Below are positions 1 through 13,279 of a stretch of DNA of 64,000 nt, in pieces. Source of the stretch: Dipteris shenzhenensis (lineage: Eukaryota > Polypodiophyta > Polypodiopsida > Gleicheniales). Where the stretch lies: the NCBI GenBank assembly GCA_047967505.1, contig CM106539.1. The stretch is one strand, 5' to 3'. The notes below the pieces were generated by a model that made no database searches, had not been told where the DNA came from, and was given only the letters and a program-made list of their open reading frames with translations. Within the stretch, counting starts at the first letter, position 1. Every line of letters starts with the position of its first letter. The position numbers and the translations under genes are program-made.

Positions 1-454
1 TAGAGTGGCCCAAATTGATTCAGGCTCTTGATAGGCTTTTAGGATCCGTCGCGTCATAAAGCTTACTGAGGATTTTTCAATATCCACCACACCTAGCCCC
101 CCTTTAGATTTGGGAAGTGTACAAAAGTTCCATCTTACCTTAGAGCTTTTATTTTGATCAAGGAAGCCTCCCCACAGGAAGGTGCAGAAAATCCTATTGA
201 GTTGGTTAAAGTGCTTTTTTGACAAGAACCAACACGTTATAAAATACAAGGTGTAAGGGTAGATGTAGTGATTGAGGACAAATTTCCTCTTGCCTAGGGA
301 TGGTTGAAGGCCTTGCCACCTATTGATTTTGTCTCTTCACTTGTCCATGACCCAATCCCACCTGGCCTTGATTGAACAGCTAAAGCCCATGGGAATCCCA
401 AGAAGTCGGAAAACCTCTCCCTCTTTAAGGACCTTACATCCCTTGTTAAGGATA
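1..454 (-). pseudogene. LINE (non-LTR retrotransposon) ORF2, C-terminal fragment
   Basis: Read on the minus strand this stretch gives the C-terminal part of a plant LINE reverse transcriptase. Visible landmarks are a LLGIPMGF segment, a KINRWQ.LSLGKR-like stretch, FLWGG (about 168-182) and LPKSKGGLGVVDIE, which match the thumb/connection region after the catalytic palm in L1-clade ORF2 proteins. An in-frame UGA lies at 337-339, and the frame runs off the left edge of the window. The catalytic FADD motif and endonuclease are not visible. The fragment ends abruptly at 454, where the LTR of a copia element begins, so that element inserted into an existing LINE copy. The family assignment is secure; the fragment cannot be functional. 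Confidence 0.82.
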
Positions 455-711
455 TGACAAAATATGAAGAGGGGAGAGGAGAAGAGTGGAGATGAGGAGA
501 GAGGGCACAGCTAGAGAGCACACCACAAATGACTAATTGTACACTAGATTTAGTTGAAAATGTAGAATATATACAAACCCATTTAGGGTTAGGGTTAGGG
601 AATCTAACCCTTTCCTTTATAGCACTCTATCGGGTTAGTGCTATGCACATATGATCACATGATGGTGCTATGCACACATGATCACATGATGTTGAGCGTG
701 AACTCTCAACA
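455..711 (-). repeat. 3' LTR of the degraded copia element
   Basis: The minus strand starts TGTTGAGAGTTCACG and ends TTCATATTTTGTCA, the same ends as the LTRs at 17220-17476 and 24027-24283, and has the same 257-bp length. It carries the same duplicated GTGATCATGTGTGCATAGCAC block and the same CCCTAACCCTAACCC stretch. The outer end abuts the LINE fragment. Confidence 0.92.
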
Positions 712-720
712 CCTTCCCTC
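712..720 (-). other. Polypurine tract of the degraded copia element
   Basis: Minus-strand GAGGGAAGG lies directly before the LTR, as in the intact copy. It is the primer site for plus-strand cDNA synthesis in LTR elements. Confidence 0.8.
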
Positions 721-829
721 AAGATCAACATCATGAAGTAGGCCTTCCCTCAAGATGATGATTCTGGGGAATCGAAGGAGGATTGAACATTACATTCCAT
801 CACACCCCTTTAATGGGAATGTCCTTCCT

Positions 830-3800
830 CTACGTCAAACCAAGAGCTAGTCGGTGTTTCTCGACGAATAGCTCTTTACCGAGTGGTTTGGTAAAGATGT
901 TTGCAACATTTTCTTTGCTATCACAATGCTGTAGTGTGATGTCACCAAGTAACACTCTTTCTCTAATGAAGTGCTCTCTGACATCAATGTGCTTTGTCTT
1001 GGAGTGATATATTGGATTCTTGGCCAATGCTTGAGCTGAGATTGATTATCACAATATATTGTTGTTGGCTTTGACTCATCAAAGTAATCTGTTTCTGACA
1101 ATAGTCTTCTAAGCCATATAGCCTCACATGCACCTATAGTGAGTGCTCTATATTCTGCTTCAGTCGAAGATAAAGAAATAGTTGGCTGTTTGTTTAACAA
1201 CTATGATATAGCACCTTGACCAAGGAAAAATGCATATCCCTCTGTCGATCTCCTAGTCTCATGATCTTCGGCATAGTCACTGTCACAATATCCATGCAAC
1301 CATGGATGACTTCCTCTATATTCTATTCCAAACTGTCTTGTACCTCTAATGTATCTCAAGACTCTTTTGGCTGCATTCCAATGAGACTGTTTTGGATTTG
1401 CCATAAACTGTGCTAGTGAGCTTATTGCATAACAAATATTTGTCTGAGTGATAGTCAGATATATAAGAGATCCGATGAGTTGCCTGTAGTATCTGTCATT
1501 GATTGTAGGCTTTTTTGAATCTTTAGTAAGTTTCAAACTCTGTTCCATGGGAGTGGCTGCAATCTTGCAATTTGCCATATGAAACTTCTTCAGGAACTAT
1601 CAACATACTTGAGCTGACTCATGAATGTGCTATTTGAATCTCTCCTGAACTCAATTCCAAGACAATAGTGCATAAGTCCAAGATCTTTCATGTCAAACTC
1701 TACAGATTAGTCTTGTTATAGTTTTCTGATGAAGCTATCCTTTCTTCTGATCACAATCAGATCATCTACGTACAAAAGTGAAATAGTAATGTCTTCCCCT
1801 TGAACTTTGTAGTAGAGAGTATGATCTGCATTGGACTTCATGTATCCTAGCTCAGCAAAATACTTGTCGGTTCTACTATACCAACTTCTGGGTGCTTGCT
1901 TTTAAGCTGTAGAGACTTTTCTTGCGATGGAAAACCTTATTCTCCTTTCCTGGTTCAACATAACTTGCTGGTTGTTGCATGTAGACTTCCTTGTCTAGGT
2001 AACCATTGAGAAATGCATTCTTGACATCGAGCTAATACACATTCCATCTGCTGAGTGTCGCTAGTGATATCAAGAACCATATGGAATCCATCTTCACTAT
2101 ACTAGAGCATAAGTCTCATCATAGTCTTGACCATATTGCTGTGCAAATCCTTTTGCAACTAGTTTGGCTTTGTATCTTTGAATACTGCCATCTGGATTGT
2201 ACTTCACTTTGTATACCCATTTGTTTGCTATGGCCTTCTTTCCTGGTGGAAGGTTGCATAATTCCCTAGTATTATTCTTATACAAAGCATCCATTTATTC
2301 CTTCATAGCCATTTGCCATTCTGGCTTGTCTACTGCATCTTCGAAGTAAACTGGCTCTTTTGTGGCCATGATGGTAGTCATAAGAGCATAGTTGGTGGTT
2401 TCAACCTGAATTGCTTTGCCTTTCTAAGCATATGTCAATCTGGCTGGTGGTATGCTTTTCCTAGTAGACCGTCTGAGCTGCTGTGGCTCTGCCTGGGATG
2501 TTGCTGGCAATTCTTGCTCTTCTTCATCAACTTGATCTGTAGATGACTGTGAAGTCGATGCTTCCATCTTTTTTGTATTTGAGGTTTTCCATTGTGATTC
2601 CTCATCAAAGATTACATCTTTGGAGATAATGACCTTGTGGTTGATGGGATCACACAACTTTTATGCCGCCTTGCTTTCTTCACTGTAGCCAACCATGATG
2701 CATTTGCGTGACTTTGCATCCAATTTCCTGTGATGATCATCATGTATGTGGGCATATGCTATGCAACCAAATATGCGGAGATGCCCAATGTGTGGCTTGT
2801 GTCCAGTGAATGCTTCATAAGGAGTCATACCTTATATCGGTTCACTAGGAAGCTAATTAAGCAAATAGTTTGCAGTGGCTATTGCTTTTGCCCAATACTG
2901 ATTCGAAAGATGCTTCTTACTAAGCATTGCTCTAGCACTGTCTGCTAAAGTCCCATTCTTCCTTTCAGCTCTTGCATTCTGTTGAGGAGTATTTGCACAT
3001 GTGAACTATCTTCGAATGCCATGATTTTTGCAAAAGTTCATGAATGCTAAAGACATGTATTTGCCTCCTCTATTTGATCTCATGACTTTGATCTTTCTGC
3101 CTGTCTGGTTTTCTACCATGGCTTTGAATTCTTGAAATCTGGAAAATACTTCAGTTTTCTCTTTCAGAAAGTAGACCCACAATATCTGCTGTAGTCGTCG
3201 ATGAAAGTCAAGTAGTAAAGTGAACCATTGATGCTATGGGTCTAGGCATAACCCCATACATCTGTATGAATTAAATCAAGAATACCTCGTGCACAAGAGG
3301 TACTTCTGCCAAAATTGGTTCGCTTTTGTTTGCCAAAGCAACATGCTTTGCAAACCTTTCCAAGAAACTGTAGCTTAGGAATCCCAATTGCCATATTCTG
3401 ATTCCTAAGATCTAACAGGTACTTGAAGTTGACATGACCATATCTCTTGTGCCATTTTGCAAATAGTGGCATCTGTTGCGGTTGAGCTGACATGGCATGC
3501 TTATTAGTACTGTAGCTAGCATTCTGTATAAGTGTCCTTCCTTGACACCTTTTGCTACTAGCTGACATCTTTTGGATTTATCTCTGATAGTGCATTCATA
3601 TCTGTCGAAGATGACCTGATCGTTGTGCTTCATCATTTGACCTACTGACAAGAGGTTCTTACTGAGCTTCGGAACATAGAGCACATCTTTCACCAATCCT
3701 TTCGTACGAGTGAAATTGTTCATAGGGATGACACCTATCCCTTGAACTGAATTTGGTGTATTATCTGCTGTGTAGATGACATTTTTCTGACCTTCTAATG

Positions 3801-5025
3801 GTTTCATCTCTGTGAACCATTCCTGATGATTGGTCATGTGAGATGATGCACTGCTTTCAATATACCAAGGATCCTTTTCACTTGGTTGACTTGATAGCTG
3901 AAATCCTCTTTTGGATTGAAATTAGTGTCTAGATAGATTGCATCAGTTTGTTGCATTTCCTCATTTTCAAGAAACATATTCCGATGCTGATTTGCAAAAT
4001 GACTGTGACTAGAATGTCCACCACGATGATTTCCTCTGCCTCAAAAATTCCCTTGATTGCTACTAGATTGACCGCCTTGGTTGTATTGCTTCTTGAGGCA
4101 ATCTCTTTCATAGTGTCCAAACTTGTGATAGTAGTTGTACTGAATGTTTGACATGTTGGTGGATGCATTCCCTCATCCTTGGAATCTTCCTCGATTGGAA
4201 TGATTTCCTCTTTGTTGATTCGTTGCTGAGGATGATGATGATGCTGATTCTTACTTTGTTGTTGCTGATGAGATGGCCACTTCTCTGGTATGATCTACCT
4301 CTACCTCTGCCTCTACCTCTACTTCTGTTTGAAGCTGTGAAAGCCTGATCATTAGAATGACCTTTTCGTGCTTGAATGGCCTCAGCCCTGAGTTGTTCAC
4401 CAAGTAGAACTGTCTGAAGTTCTTCCAATGTCAGAATTTGCTGTTGAATAGCTCTAGACTAGATTCTCGTATCCCTCTCCTAGTCCATTCAAGATTACTT
4501 GAACCATTTCTGTGGGGTTCATAGTCTCTCCTGCTGCTACAAGTTGGTTGTTGTAGTCTTTTATCCAGAGTACATAATCATAACCGGTTTCACTGCTGTT
4601 GTGGAAACTTTGGTTTCTCAGTGTGAGAATCTTGGAAGTGTTCTTTGACTTGTAGAGAGTTGCGAACATATCCCATGCTTCTTTCGATGTCTTGATTGTG
4701 TTGAGCTGTCCTAGCATGACATCTTGCACATATTGCTTGATCAGATTGATCAGATGATATGTATACTTGTCTTTCTTATCCCATTTTGCGTGAGCTCGAG
4801 CAATGGCAGAAATTGTTTGTGTAGCTATAGATCCCATTGTTGGTGCTGTGATAATAGGTGGAGTAGAGTTGGCTGGATTGTCCAATGGTCTAGGTGTAGA
4901 TCCATCAACATACTCCACTTGTCCTGAAGTACAAGAATACTCTCCATTCGGTATTTCCATGTACCGTAATTGGAGTTCTCTAGCTTAGCAGATGCCTCCA
5001 GATTGAGGTTGCTAGTCATAGACAT
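830..5025 (-). pseudogene. Degenerate copia gag-pol
   Basis: Minus-strand pieces in several frames give, in order: gag beginning MSMTSNLNLE near 5025; Arg/Gly-rich remains of the nucleocapsid near 4300; the stretch after the protease (about 3840-3600); the GAG-pre-integrase HxxxxH...CxxC region and integrase start (LIHTDVWGYA, near 3260); reverse transcriptase with LYVDDLIV near 1770; and RNase H (1578-830) ending in LFVEKHRLALGL. All align with the intact protein. Multiple stops and frameshifts break it into pieces of 60-170 residues, and the zinc-knuckle cysteine codons are damaged. The order and completeness show that a once full-length polyprotein decayed in place. Confidence 0.9.
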
Positions 5026-6125
5026 GGTGTAAAAAATGTACTCAAAGTGTCATGAAAATCTTTGTATGAATCAACTGCAAAACACTCACTATGCCAAGTG
5101 AATTTTTAACTGTTGGTGAAGATAGAACTGCAATATATAAACTCTAATTTGTGTTACAAGGCTTGTGGCAAATGATGCCGAGTATAGCCAAAGGCTTTAC
5201 AAGGCTGAAATGATGTGCACAATGCAATGAATTAGCTGTATAGGCTTTACAATGGTGGCATGTGTGTGTGAAATCAAATGCTATCTGCCCACTGAACAAT
5301 TGGCAATGCCTCTGAACAACTCTAAAGTCTGCTCACTGACTTGATGTACGTTAGGTTTCAGGTAATCTGATGATGTGAAATCGTATGTGAGCGTATGGAC
5401 TGACTCTGAGTAGGTACTAGTCGGGAATTTCAGGCATGGCTTAGATTGGCAACTTGGGGAAATTCAAAGCGTCCCCTCTATGGCGATCTAGATTTATACC
5501 AACCATCGATCGATGAAAGAACAACAAATAATTCCTTTTCTTTAGTTCTTTTTAGGTGCTGGGTCAGATGCATTGATGTAGAGGCTGATGTGCATGTAGA
5601 AAGTGGTTTTGTCAGCGCGAGCGAAGCTCGAATGTGAGTGTAACTTGCACCAAAATTGCATGTGATGTGACGAGCGCGTAGAGCATGAAAAAACGAGTGA
5701 CTTTTCTTTTTGGAGCACCCTCAAATTCCTTGTGGATCAAGAGATATGACTTGATCTAGGTGGAGGGGCAAAAGCAGTGCAAATGGTGCTCAATGATGAT
5801 GTGTCACTGTGGGTCACATGTAGTGATGAAGTGGCACTGTGCCTAGCAAGAGGTGTGCTTGTGGAGCCTTGTGCTGAGGTAGCAAGTGTGGTCACATGCA
5901 GTGACTATAGAGCACTATGTGTGCCTGCAGAGGGTTAGTGTGCCACGTGGCACAGATGATGTGGCAACTAATTGGGATGCTGATGTGGCAGTGTTGACTC
6001 AGCTTTGACTGGTCAACTGTTAGTTGGTCAACCCTAATGATGTGGCACTTTGACTTGGTCAAAGAATGATGTGGTAGCTGAGGCTAGCTTGATGATATGG
6101 CATGCCATGGTGGATGCTGGAGCTG
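5026..6125 (-). other. Leader (5' UTR) remnant of the degraded copia element
   Basis: The minus strand matches 18850-19687 of the intact element in order: a TGCCACATCATC-rich block, the CACCATTTGCACT.CTTTTGCCCCTCC stretch, the 'gcgctcgt' stretch, and the sequence before the gag start. The dense CACGTCA array of the intact leader is mostly missing or decayed to CCACATCA and CCACGTGG variants. Confidence 0.75.
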
Positions 6126-6186
6126 CGTTTGATCATTTGCTGGAGTGATTAAAAGGTCTAAATGACTTGTGCTAATTGATTTGAAT

Positions 6187-6420
6187 ACTTGGAGGGTTGA
6201 ATTTGGATCTTATCTGAGAAAGTTATGTTAATTTTTTGGGGAAAATTATGAAATCTAAAGCCTAGGCAATCTGAGTACTTGGAGGCTATATTTGGATCTT
6301 ATATGAGAAATTTATGTTATTTTTTGGGGAATTTATCAAATCTAAAGCCCAGGAAATCTAACTACTTGGAGGGTTGAATTTAGCTCTCATATGAGAAAAT
6401 TATGATATTTTTTGGGTAAG
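6187..6420. repeat. Tandem repeat, three copies of ~88 bp
   Basis: Copies start at 6187, 6277 and 6364 with ACTTGGAGG, followed by TTGAATTTGGATCTTA, a TTTTTTGGGG run and AAATCTAAAGCCCAGG. Spacings are 90 and 87 bp. It lies just beyond the broken 5' edge of the degraded copia element. No coding role is apparent. Confidence 0.85.
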
Positions 6421-6463
6421 TATTAGCTACGCAATCTGAATAAGTCTCTTGATTCTCTATTAG

Positions 6464-6662
6464 GCTCATATTTCCCCCTATTATTTTCCTTGGTGATAAG
6501 ATGGATCAACAAAATATGACCACAAATAGGCTCAAACTGAAGGCAAAAGATATTGATAAGTTGCTCATATTTTTCCCTATTATTTTCCTCGGTGATCTTA
6601 AGATGGATCAACAGAATATGACCATAAATAGGCTCAAACTGAAGGCAAAAGATATCGATAAG
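6464..6662. repeat. Tandem duplication, 2 x 99 bp
   Basis: Both copies begin GCTCATATTT (6464 and 6563) and end AAAAGATAT.GATAAGTT. They differ at only a few positions plus a small indel. Both copies are open in the plus frame around MDQQNMT.NRLKLKAKDIDKL, so an old coding sequence may have been duplicated, but no family is recognised. Confidence 0.85.
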
Positions 6663-9600
6663 TTGTATGAGTTGTTGCAATATTACTGACTTGAATGGAC
6701 CTTGAATGCAAACGTGGACAAGAAGCATACATACATTTTTCACTTTTCCTTCAGCCCATAGACCCAGATTTTATTGTGGAATCATTTGAGCTATGTCTTG
6801 GAAACTTGGAAAGATAATATAAGAATGAGTATGTGATGCTTTAAATACTTCCTGCTAGCTTCTCTACTATTCCACCTCAAGGGCAGCCTTAGATTTTCAT
6901 TTGTTGATGATGAATGAAAAGCCAAATCTTTATGCGCAATAGATGCTTGTAAGTTCATCTAATACATCCTCTTCAAGTTTCAAAAAGCTCCCACCATGCC
7001 TCATGTAACAATTAGACAATTGTGGCTCAGAGAATAACTTTAATAGATATGTCTCTACATACCTTTCTTTACTCATGGCAAGTCAAGTTTTCTTAATGTT
7101 AGACATCACACCAAGAAGACATTGATGCTTTGTTTAGTCACTTTTTGGAGTAGTTGAGGACAATGTCACACACTCACTCTAGCTAATCCTATGAAAACCT
7201 TCAACAAGCATACAAGCTGAAGGCTTGTCCCTTTTCTTATGACAGAGGTTCTAGAATTCAAAGGGTTTATTGATGATTACTTATGTGAAGTCAAAGATAA
7301 AATTGTTGGACATCCAAAGCCATTGCACTTTTGTTTCTACATATAGGGTGACATTTCAATAATGCATTGCAAAATAAATCATACTGTCAGATCATTGGAT
7401 GCCAAAGGGTGGTGCCATAGAGTCATGGAAAAGAGATTCTCTTGAAAAACTTTTGATGAACTTGGGGAACTAATGGTGCTTCCAATGTGAGACTACTTAA
7501 AAGGTAGTGCTCAAGTGGTCAATGGTATAAAGGACTATATAAAATATTGGGACAAGCATCAAATTGAGAAATGATCAAGGCATTGTCAGAACCTATTATG
7601 CAACGTCCAAATACATGTATAGGTTTTTGGACACAAACAACATGCACATTAGAATAAAATACCATTTCCAACAAAGAATAATTCATTTGTTTAAAGGTTT
7701 TAAAAGACCACTTCTATCATCCGCAACATAACAAACCCAAAGATGTAAAAATGTAGATGTTCAAAAGGGTGACTTTGTTATTATGAGGCCAAGAAGCAAT
7801 ATATATCCAATTTAGTTGGGTGTAGACAAGTCAAATATTGAACCCAATAGTACCTTTGAATAATGCAACATGGTATTGATACAATAGTGGGCACCATGTT
7901 CACTTAAGAAGAATGCAAATGAGGAAGAATTGTATGCCAATTGTTGGTAGGAGTTTTGGATGTGCAATGACAAGGATCCTATTTGCTGGCAGAAAGCAGA
8001 CTCAATAGTATGGAGTAGGACATCAAAAGGAGGGAAGAACCCAATAAGACCAGAATTCCACCTATTGTACACGAGAAAGAAAAAGCAAGCGTAATAGGGG
8101 TCGATAAAGTGATTGACAATAGTGTGTATTGAGCTAAAATTCAATGGTCTGAAGGTGTTGTTCTCTTTAATATTTGTGTATTAACCAGTTAAGCTCATTG
8201 GTTTTTCTTTTTGTAATGTGGTTGAATGTGTAACACTTGACATTGTTCTAATGAACGAAAAGCTTAGCCTAAGGGCACTGTTCCAAAAAAATGATTTGTC
8301 TTTACATCAGCTATAATATGTTGAGAATTCAACAAAGTCTCTAGTATGCGATATGTTTTAATGCTTTTATTGAACAAATACTAAATCAAGGTGCATAGGT
8401 GACTTGTACAGTGTTGCAATTGAATAAAATCTTAGAGTTTACCCAACAAGTAGTTCATTCCAAAAATTAGTGAAACATCTCACATATTTTCTCATGAAAG
8501 TAAAATTGATGAGATAAATAAGGATCATATGTATTATTCCCAAAATTAATGAAACACTAGATACATTCTCTTAACCAATAAAAGCAAATTTAATTTCTAA
8601 TTCTTGGGCTTAGAGGCACTATTAATGAGACAATAAATTCCTAGAATTCATGAAGCAATGGACACATTCTCTAGAACAATAAAACCAAAAAGTCACTATT
8701 GATGAAACAAGAGATTCCCAAATCTAGTAGTATTGATATGCTTGAGCCAATATTAAGACCGCCAGAAAGATGAGAAGAATATGAGGAAGCGATCCTAAAA
8801 TGGGAGACTGTAAGGTTCTCTCTCCCCATTTCATTTCCCCAAATTTTTGGTACTTCCCCAAAATTACTAATACAATTTTATATGCTCTTTGTATTATGTC
8901 AAATGAGGTTGAGTGAGAAATGAAGTCTTGTAATTACTCAATAATCAACATTATTGTTGTGTCCTAATTCCAACCCATTCCTATACATCACTTTGGAGTG
9001 CTCATATAAATGCTTTGCTACTTCTCTACTTTGCTCCTCTACTCCCCCTGCATCTCCATTCCCTCAAGTAGGTATGCCCAATTGAGTCCTCATCCCTTTA
9101 CCTTGACGTCCTAGTCCTGTTCATCTCATATATCTCTCACATCCATTATGTCACAATTTAAGAGAGCTCTCTAGTCACCCTTCGTCATCTTTTCATCCCC
9201 TTTCACCCTTGATTTATGATTTCCAGTATGGCCAAGTAGAATTATCCCTTTCCCTTGTGCTCATAAGACCATTGGAGGAGCTAGGGAAATCCCCCCAAAA
9301 GCATATCCAACTCTTCACCTTTGTACCCTTGAAGCCACTAATGTAGATCAACTAGATCCAATCACCACCCTTGGGACTTGGAACACACTTGAAGACTACA
9401 CCATCTTTCTTGCTCCCATTGGGAACTAACACCACAAATATTATAACTACCCATCAATCTAGGGCACAATGTTTGGATGTTTAACATGTATACAAAAACC
9501 ATTGACATTGCTTCATCCCTATTTCCACTTATTGTTTCCTTGCTTTTCTAGTTGACGCTAGGTGAGGCCTTCGAATTGGCTTTTCACTTGACCTTAGGTG

Positions 9601-9900
9601 GGATTATCCCATCCCTTCCTTATCCACTTTGGTGGCCTTATCTTATGCATACTTTATCATGCATGTGTAAAACCTCAACATGATGGTGGCATATACAAAT
9701 TGTGAGTTTATATTTCCTCTTGTAAAAGCTCTTACTAGGCAGCTTGAAGTTGCTATAGATATTAAGGAATATTATCCACACAAAGGAAAATTTCAAGCCA
9801 TGGGTGCAAAAACCTCATTGGAATGTGTGGAGTACTAATTATTAGGATGTTTAGGCTACCGGGACTAATACCATTAGCCCCTATTTTAACGATATTCTTT
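6663..9900. other. No gene recognised; decayed repeat DNA
   Basis: AT-rich sequence with stops in all frames. A few short plus-strand stretches read coding-like (for example around 7250-7560), but I could not match them to a family. Nothing in this stretch supports a gene, RNA or intact element. Confidence 0.5.
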
Positions 9901-9939
9901 GATGCTTATTACTTATTAATTTTTTAGTGCAAAGGCTTT

Positions 9940-10075
9940 TCGTCGATTTTTGTTCCAAAAATATGTAACATCATAACTTTTGTCCATATTTTTTTCAATA
10001 TTAGCATTGATAAAAGTATGTCTACTAGAAAAAGCATTGATATTAGTGCTGAAATGCCTTGGGGAAAAATCAGCA
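9940..10075. repeat. Cluster of AGCATTGATA-type motifs (possible CACTA subterminal region)
   Basis: Several copies of AGCATTGATA / AATATTAGCATTGATAA occur here. Similar clusters lie at 12990-13095 and 16585-16860, on both sides of the TNP2 remnant. CACTA transposons typically carry many short subterminal motifs bound by their transposition proteins, so these may be element ends. No CACTA terminus was seen at this edge. Confidence 0.4.
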
Positions 10076-10204
10076 TAAAAAAAAGTGTCAATATGCAAAC
10101 ATGCCTAAATTTGGTTTCACCCTTCCTAAAACTTGTAGAAATTAAATCAAATTCAAATGTTTTTGCAATCTAAAATATATTGTATCAGTTTTGTCCTCTG
10201 TCCT

Positions 10205-12680
10205 TTTAATTGATTGAAGTGTCACTAGAGTCTTCATTGTGAGAGTGATGCTCATCATCTTGATCATCTATGGCTAGGTCTTGCACATCTTTAGCATGTA
10301 GATTGAGGTCTCCAAAATCAATGTCTAAGAAATCCTATGAGGACTCAACCTATCTTCACTTTCCAACACTCTCGTAGAAGGGGTATTGGAAGTGCTAGCT
10401 TCCAACCCATACATTTCTTTATCTTCCATTTCATTCTCTAATTTCACATCTTCAAAATACATGTTGGAATCTAGCTACAACTTGACTCACAAACCGCCAC
10501 TGGTTGTCCACTTAAACAGGTTGAAAGACCACTTGAAATACGCTCATGCAAACTTTAGTGAAGTTAGAAAAATGCTTACTTGCGCACAGTGCATGGGTAG
10601 CACGAATGTGTCACTAAGGTCATCCCAAATTTTTGTTGAGTCAATGGGCAAAAACCCACTTGGATCCTTCCTGACTGTAGCTTGAACACCTTTGCATTTG
10701 ATATCAAATATAAATACTTGGAATTTCCTAAAATCCACTTGCAAAGTATCTTGTATGCTTCAAATAGAATCCATTTTGCCTAAAATGAGATTTATATCCC
10801 TCACATGAGCTCTACGCTCTTGCAAAAAATTGGCCATTCATGAATCCTTGATCAAATGTGTTGTGCCTTACATCAATTCTCTCTACATGGTAGGGATTAC
10901 CATATGCCCAAATTGCATTGGACAGAAAGTATTGCAAAGGTAATGCATTCTCCTTAGTTTATACAAAAAGTTTATATAAAAATGTAAATAAAAGCAAGAT
11001 AATTATACACCTTTAGATCACAACCCCATACAAATTCCTTCTTCCTATGTGTCACAATCCCCCCTCTTCAACTAGCAGCTTTGACATCCTCCTCTAACCA
11101 AACAATGGTGCATTTAGATAGTATTTCTTATAAATTTGGGGAATACTTCCTACCTCTAGTGGCCCTTCACCATGCTTTTTTATCCTCCCTTATTTTAGCT
11201 CTTTCTTCTTCATGTTTTTTGATCCATTTCTCCACAATTGTAAAGACAAAAGTTGTTCACTTTTTGTTGCAAGGCAACACTCATTTTTTTCTTCTTTTCT
11301 TTCCCTTGTCCAATCTGTCCTACAATCCATGGGTCATTGCTATCGTTCTAAAGCCGAGGCATGTTTGGCATGAGTTGTATAAGAAACTCTATAATGTTAA
11401 ACATTGACTCTTGTACCAGCCAGCCTTCTGCCATTGCTTCCCTCTGGTCTAGCTTTTTGTCTTAACCTTTAACACCTTCATAAACCATCCCAAGAAAAAC
11501 ATCCATCGGCTATGCAAAGTGCCTACATATGCCATTTCATTTGCCAAGTGCACAAATAGATGCAATTGGATGTACATGATAATCGTTGGAAATGCCTTTC
11601 CTTTTCAATCAAACATATGGCTTTGATTGCATGAAGCCTCATTTGTAGAAGGGATGATTTCTTGATCTCTTTTGATGATATCCACCTACATTTATATGTC
11701 GGTAAGAGATGGAGATTACTTTTGCAATAAGAAGAAAAATTAGACATGCATTTGCAAACCCTTTGACATACCGTACAAATATAATGAGCTTGTTGATGGC
11801 CTTTGATGCATCTTTAGTAATACATCCTTGCAAAGTAATTGGAAGTACATACTATAAAAACAATGAAAATTGAAACAAGACTTAAAATTTGGTCAAACTA
11901 AAGTGGAAGTAATGTTACTTGAGTCATTTTGTGCAAATCATGCAACTTTAGATCACTTAGTTTTCTAGTTGAAGTAAAGTTACCCTTTAAGCTATGCATG
12001 TAACTAGTTGGGGTTTTCATACTTGCGATAACGCTCTTCACCCCAGTCTCTTCTGCTTTTGTCAACACCCATGGTGCCTTTGGTAAAAGCACCTTGCTAG
12101 CACAGTTTTGCCTTGGCCAAATGGCACTTTAGGCTTTCATCACCTTCCAATTAGGTCATGCCTTTGGGTTGTGTCTATCTCCAACAATCATATGTTTCCA
12201 CAAAATTTTAGACACATTTTTTAATATATGCATTAGATCTAATAGATATGTAATGTTATGTTGCCCCCAGTAAGGAAGAGTGTAAAATATGAAAAGAAAG
12301 TGCATGCCAAGTGGAGATGTTTGGACTTCTAGATCATGCTAGTCACTCCCAATCACTGGATCTCATGGTGGTGGGAGGAATAAAAGTTAATTTTGTCTCC
12401 CCATCAAAAGAAGGATCCACGTGGTACTAGATGGTCCATAGGAAGAAACCTGTTGTACTATTCATATACCATCTTCAAAATATCTTTTGAGTACCAATTG
12501 CACAACCTATCTCCACAATTAGGACATGCAAAGGATCTGGACACTTGGAGATGCACTAAAATACAAGGACACAAGTTACATCTTGTAGCAGTGAAAGAAA
12601 AAAATCAGGAGGGTAATCATGGAAGCACATACAAGTACTCGAAGACGTCGCATACAAGCATGGAGCTTTAGTACATGAAA
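10205..12680 (-). pseudogene. CACTA/En-Spm TNP2-like transposase, degenerate
   Basis: Minus-strand pieces, in order from 12680 down: a CPNCGDRLCNWY segment (about 12520); LPYWGQHNITYLLDLMHI followed by LKNV (about 12290-12200), corresponding to the TNP2 LPYW...LDVMHIxKN hallmark; PKAPWVLTKAEE and MKTPTSYMHSLKGNF through LHDLHKMTQVTLLPL (12092-11898), corresponding to the conserved K(A/P)PW.L...KSHDCH..MQ.LLP block; REAMAEGWLVQESM near 11430, matching the RPEGSMAEGW core of DUF4218; and KDPSGFLPIDSTKIWDDL with FVLP.HCAQV (10744-10544), a DUF4216-like end. At least five frame breaks and several stops separate these pieces. The N-terminal catalytic part is not seen. The family is secure from the block order; the exact left edge is not. 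Confidence 0.82.
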
Positions 12681-12989
12681 TAAAGTTAGTGAATTGACTC
12701 ATAAACTTTGCAAAATGAGACTTGTATTGGTTGGAAGTGATAATATCTCTTTATGTGTGCAATTGATCTAATGCATAGTCTCCTTAAGTCCTTTGCATTG
12801 TGCACAATCACACAAGACTCGTTTGATAGATATTTTCTCTATTACTCTCATCTTTGAATTTCGATGAGATTGAAGATATCTACAAAGGTTACACTTGTCG
12901 ATTACATCACTACATTATTGCATAATTCATCCATGATGATAAAACATGCTAGAAATAGATCCTATCTATTAATTTTTTACGAATGCTCT

Positions 12990-13095
12990 GTTTTGTCAAT
13001 ATTTTCGTTAATAACCTATCTGGAAATTCACTAGCATCCATATTTCCATCGATATATGCATCGATAAAAGCGTTGAAAATATTTTTTATGAATAG
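12990..13095. repeat. Second cluster of CATCGATAT / TATCTATTAA-type motifs
   Basis: Contains CTAGCATCCATATTTCCATCGATATATGCATCG-like alternation (given here as a pattern, not an exact string) and AAGCGTTGAAAATATTT. It resembles the clusters at 9940-10075 and 16585-16860. It lies between the TNP2 remnant and the first satellite block. Confidence 0.35.
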
Positions 13096-13279
13096 GACCT
13101 TGTACAGTGGATTTTAGGATCCAAAAAATATTCAGTTACCTCATAAAAGTGATGGGGGAAAAATACCATGTACTCACAGAGTTTGATACGGATAGCGTAC
13201 CATTATGGTGTACACTAATTGTTATGAGTCAATAACGAGACTTTGTAAATGAGGTAAACATGCATTGGTGGTCTTCTAG

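Larger units (their letters stand above)
455..6125 (-). mobile_element. Ty1/copia element, degraded, lacking its 5' LTR
   Basis: Sibling of the intact element at 17220-24283, on the opposite strand. In its own orientation it keeps a leader remnant (6125-5026), gag-pol (5025-830, many stops and frameshifts), the polypurine tract and the 3' LTR (711-455). The 5' LTR, the primer-binding site and the first part of the leader are missing; homology to the intact leader fades near 6125. The remaining LTR is 257 bp, the same length as in the intact element, with about nine substitutions by eye (roughly 3.5%). It is therefore a relative of the same family rather than a recent daughter. It is immobile in cis. 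Confidence 0.9.
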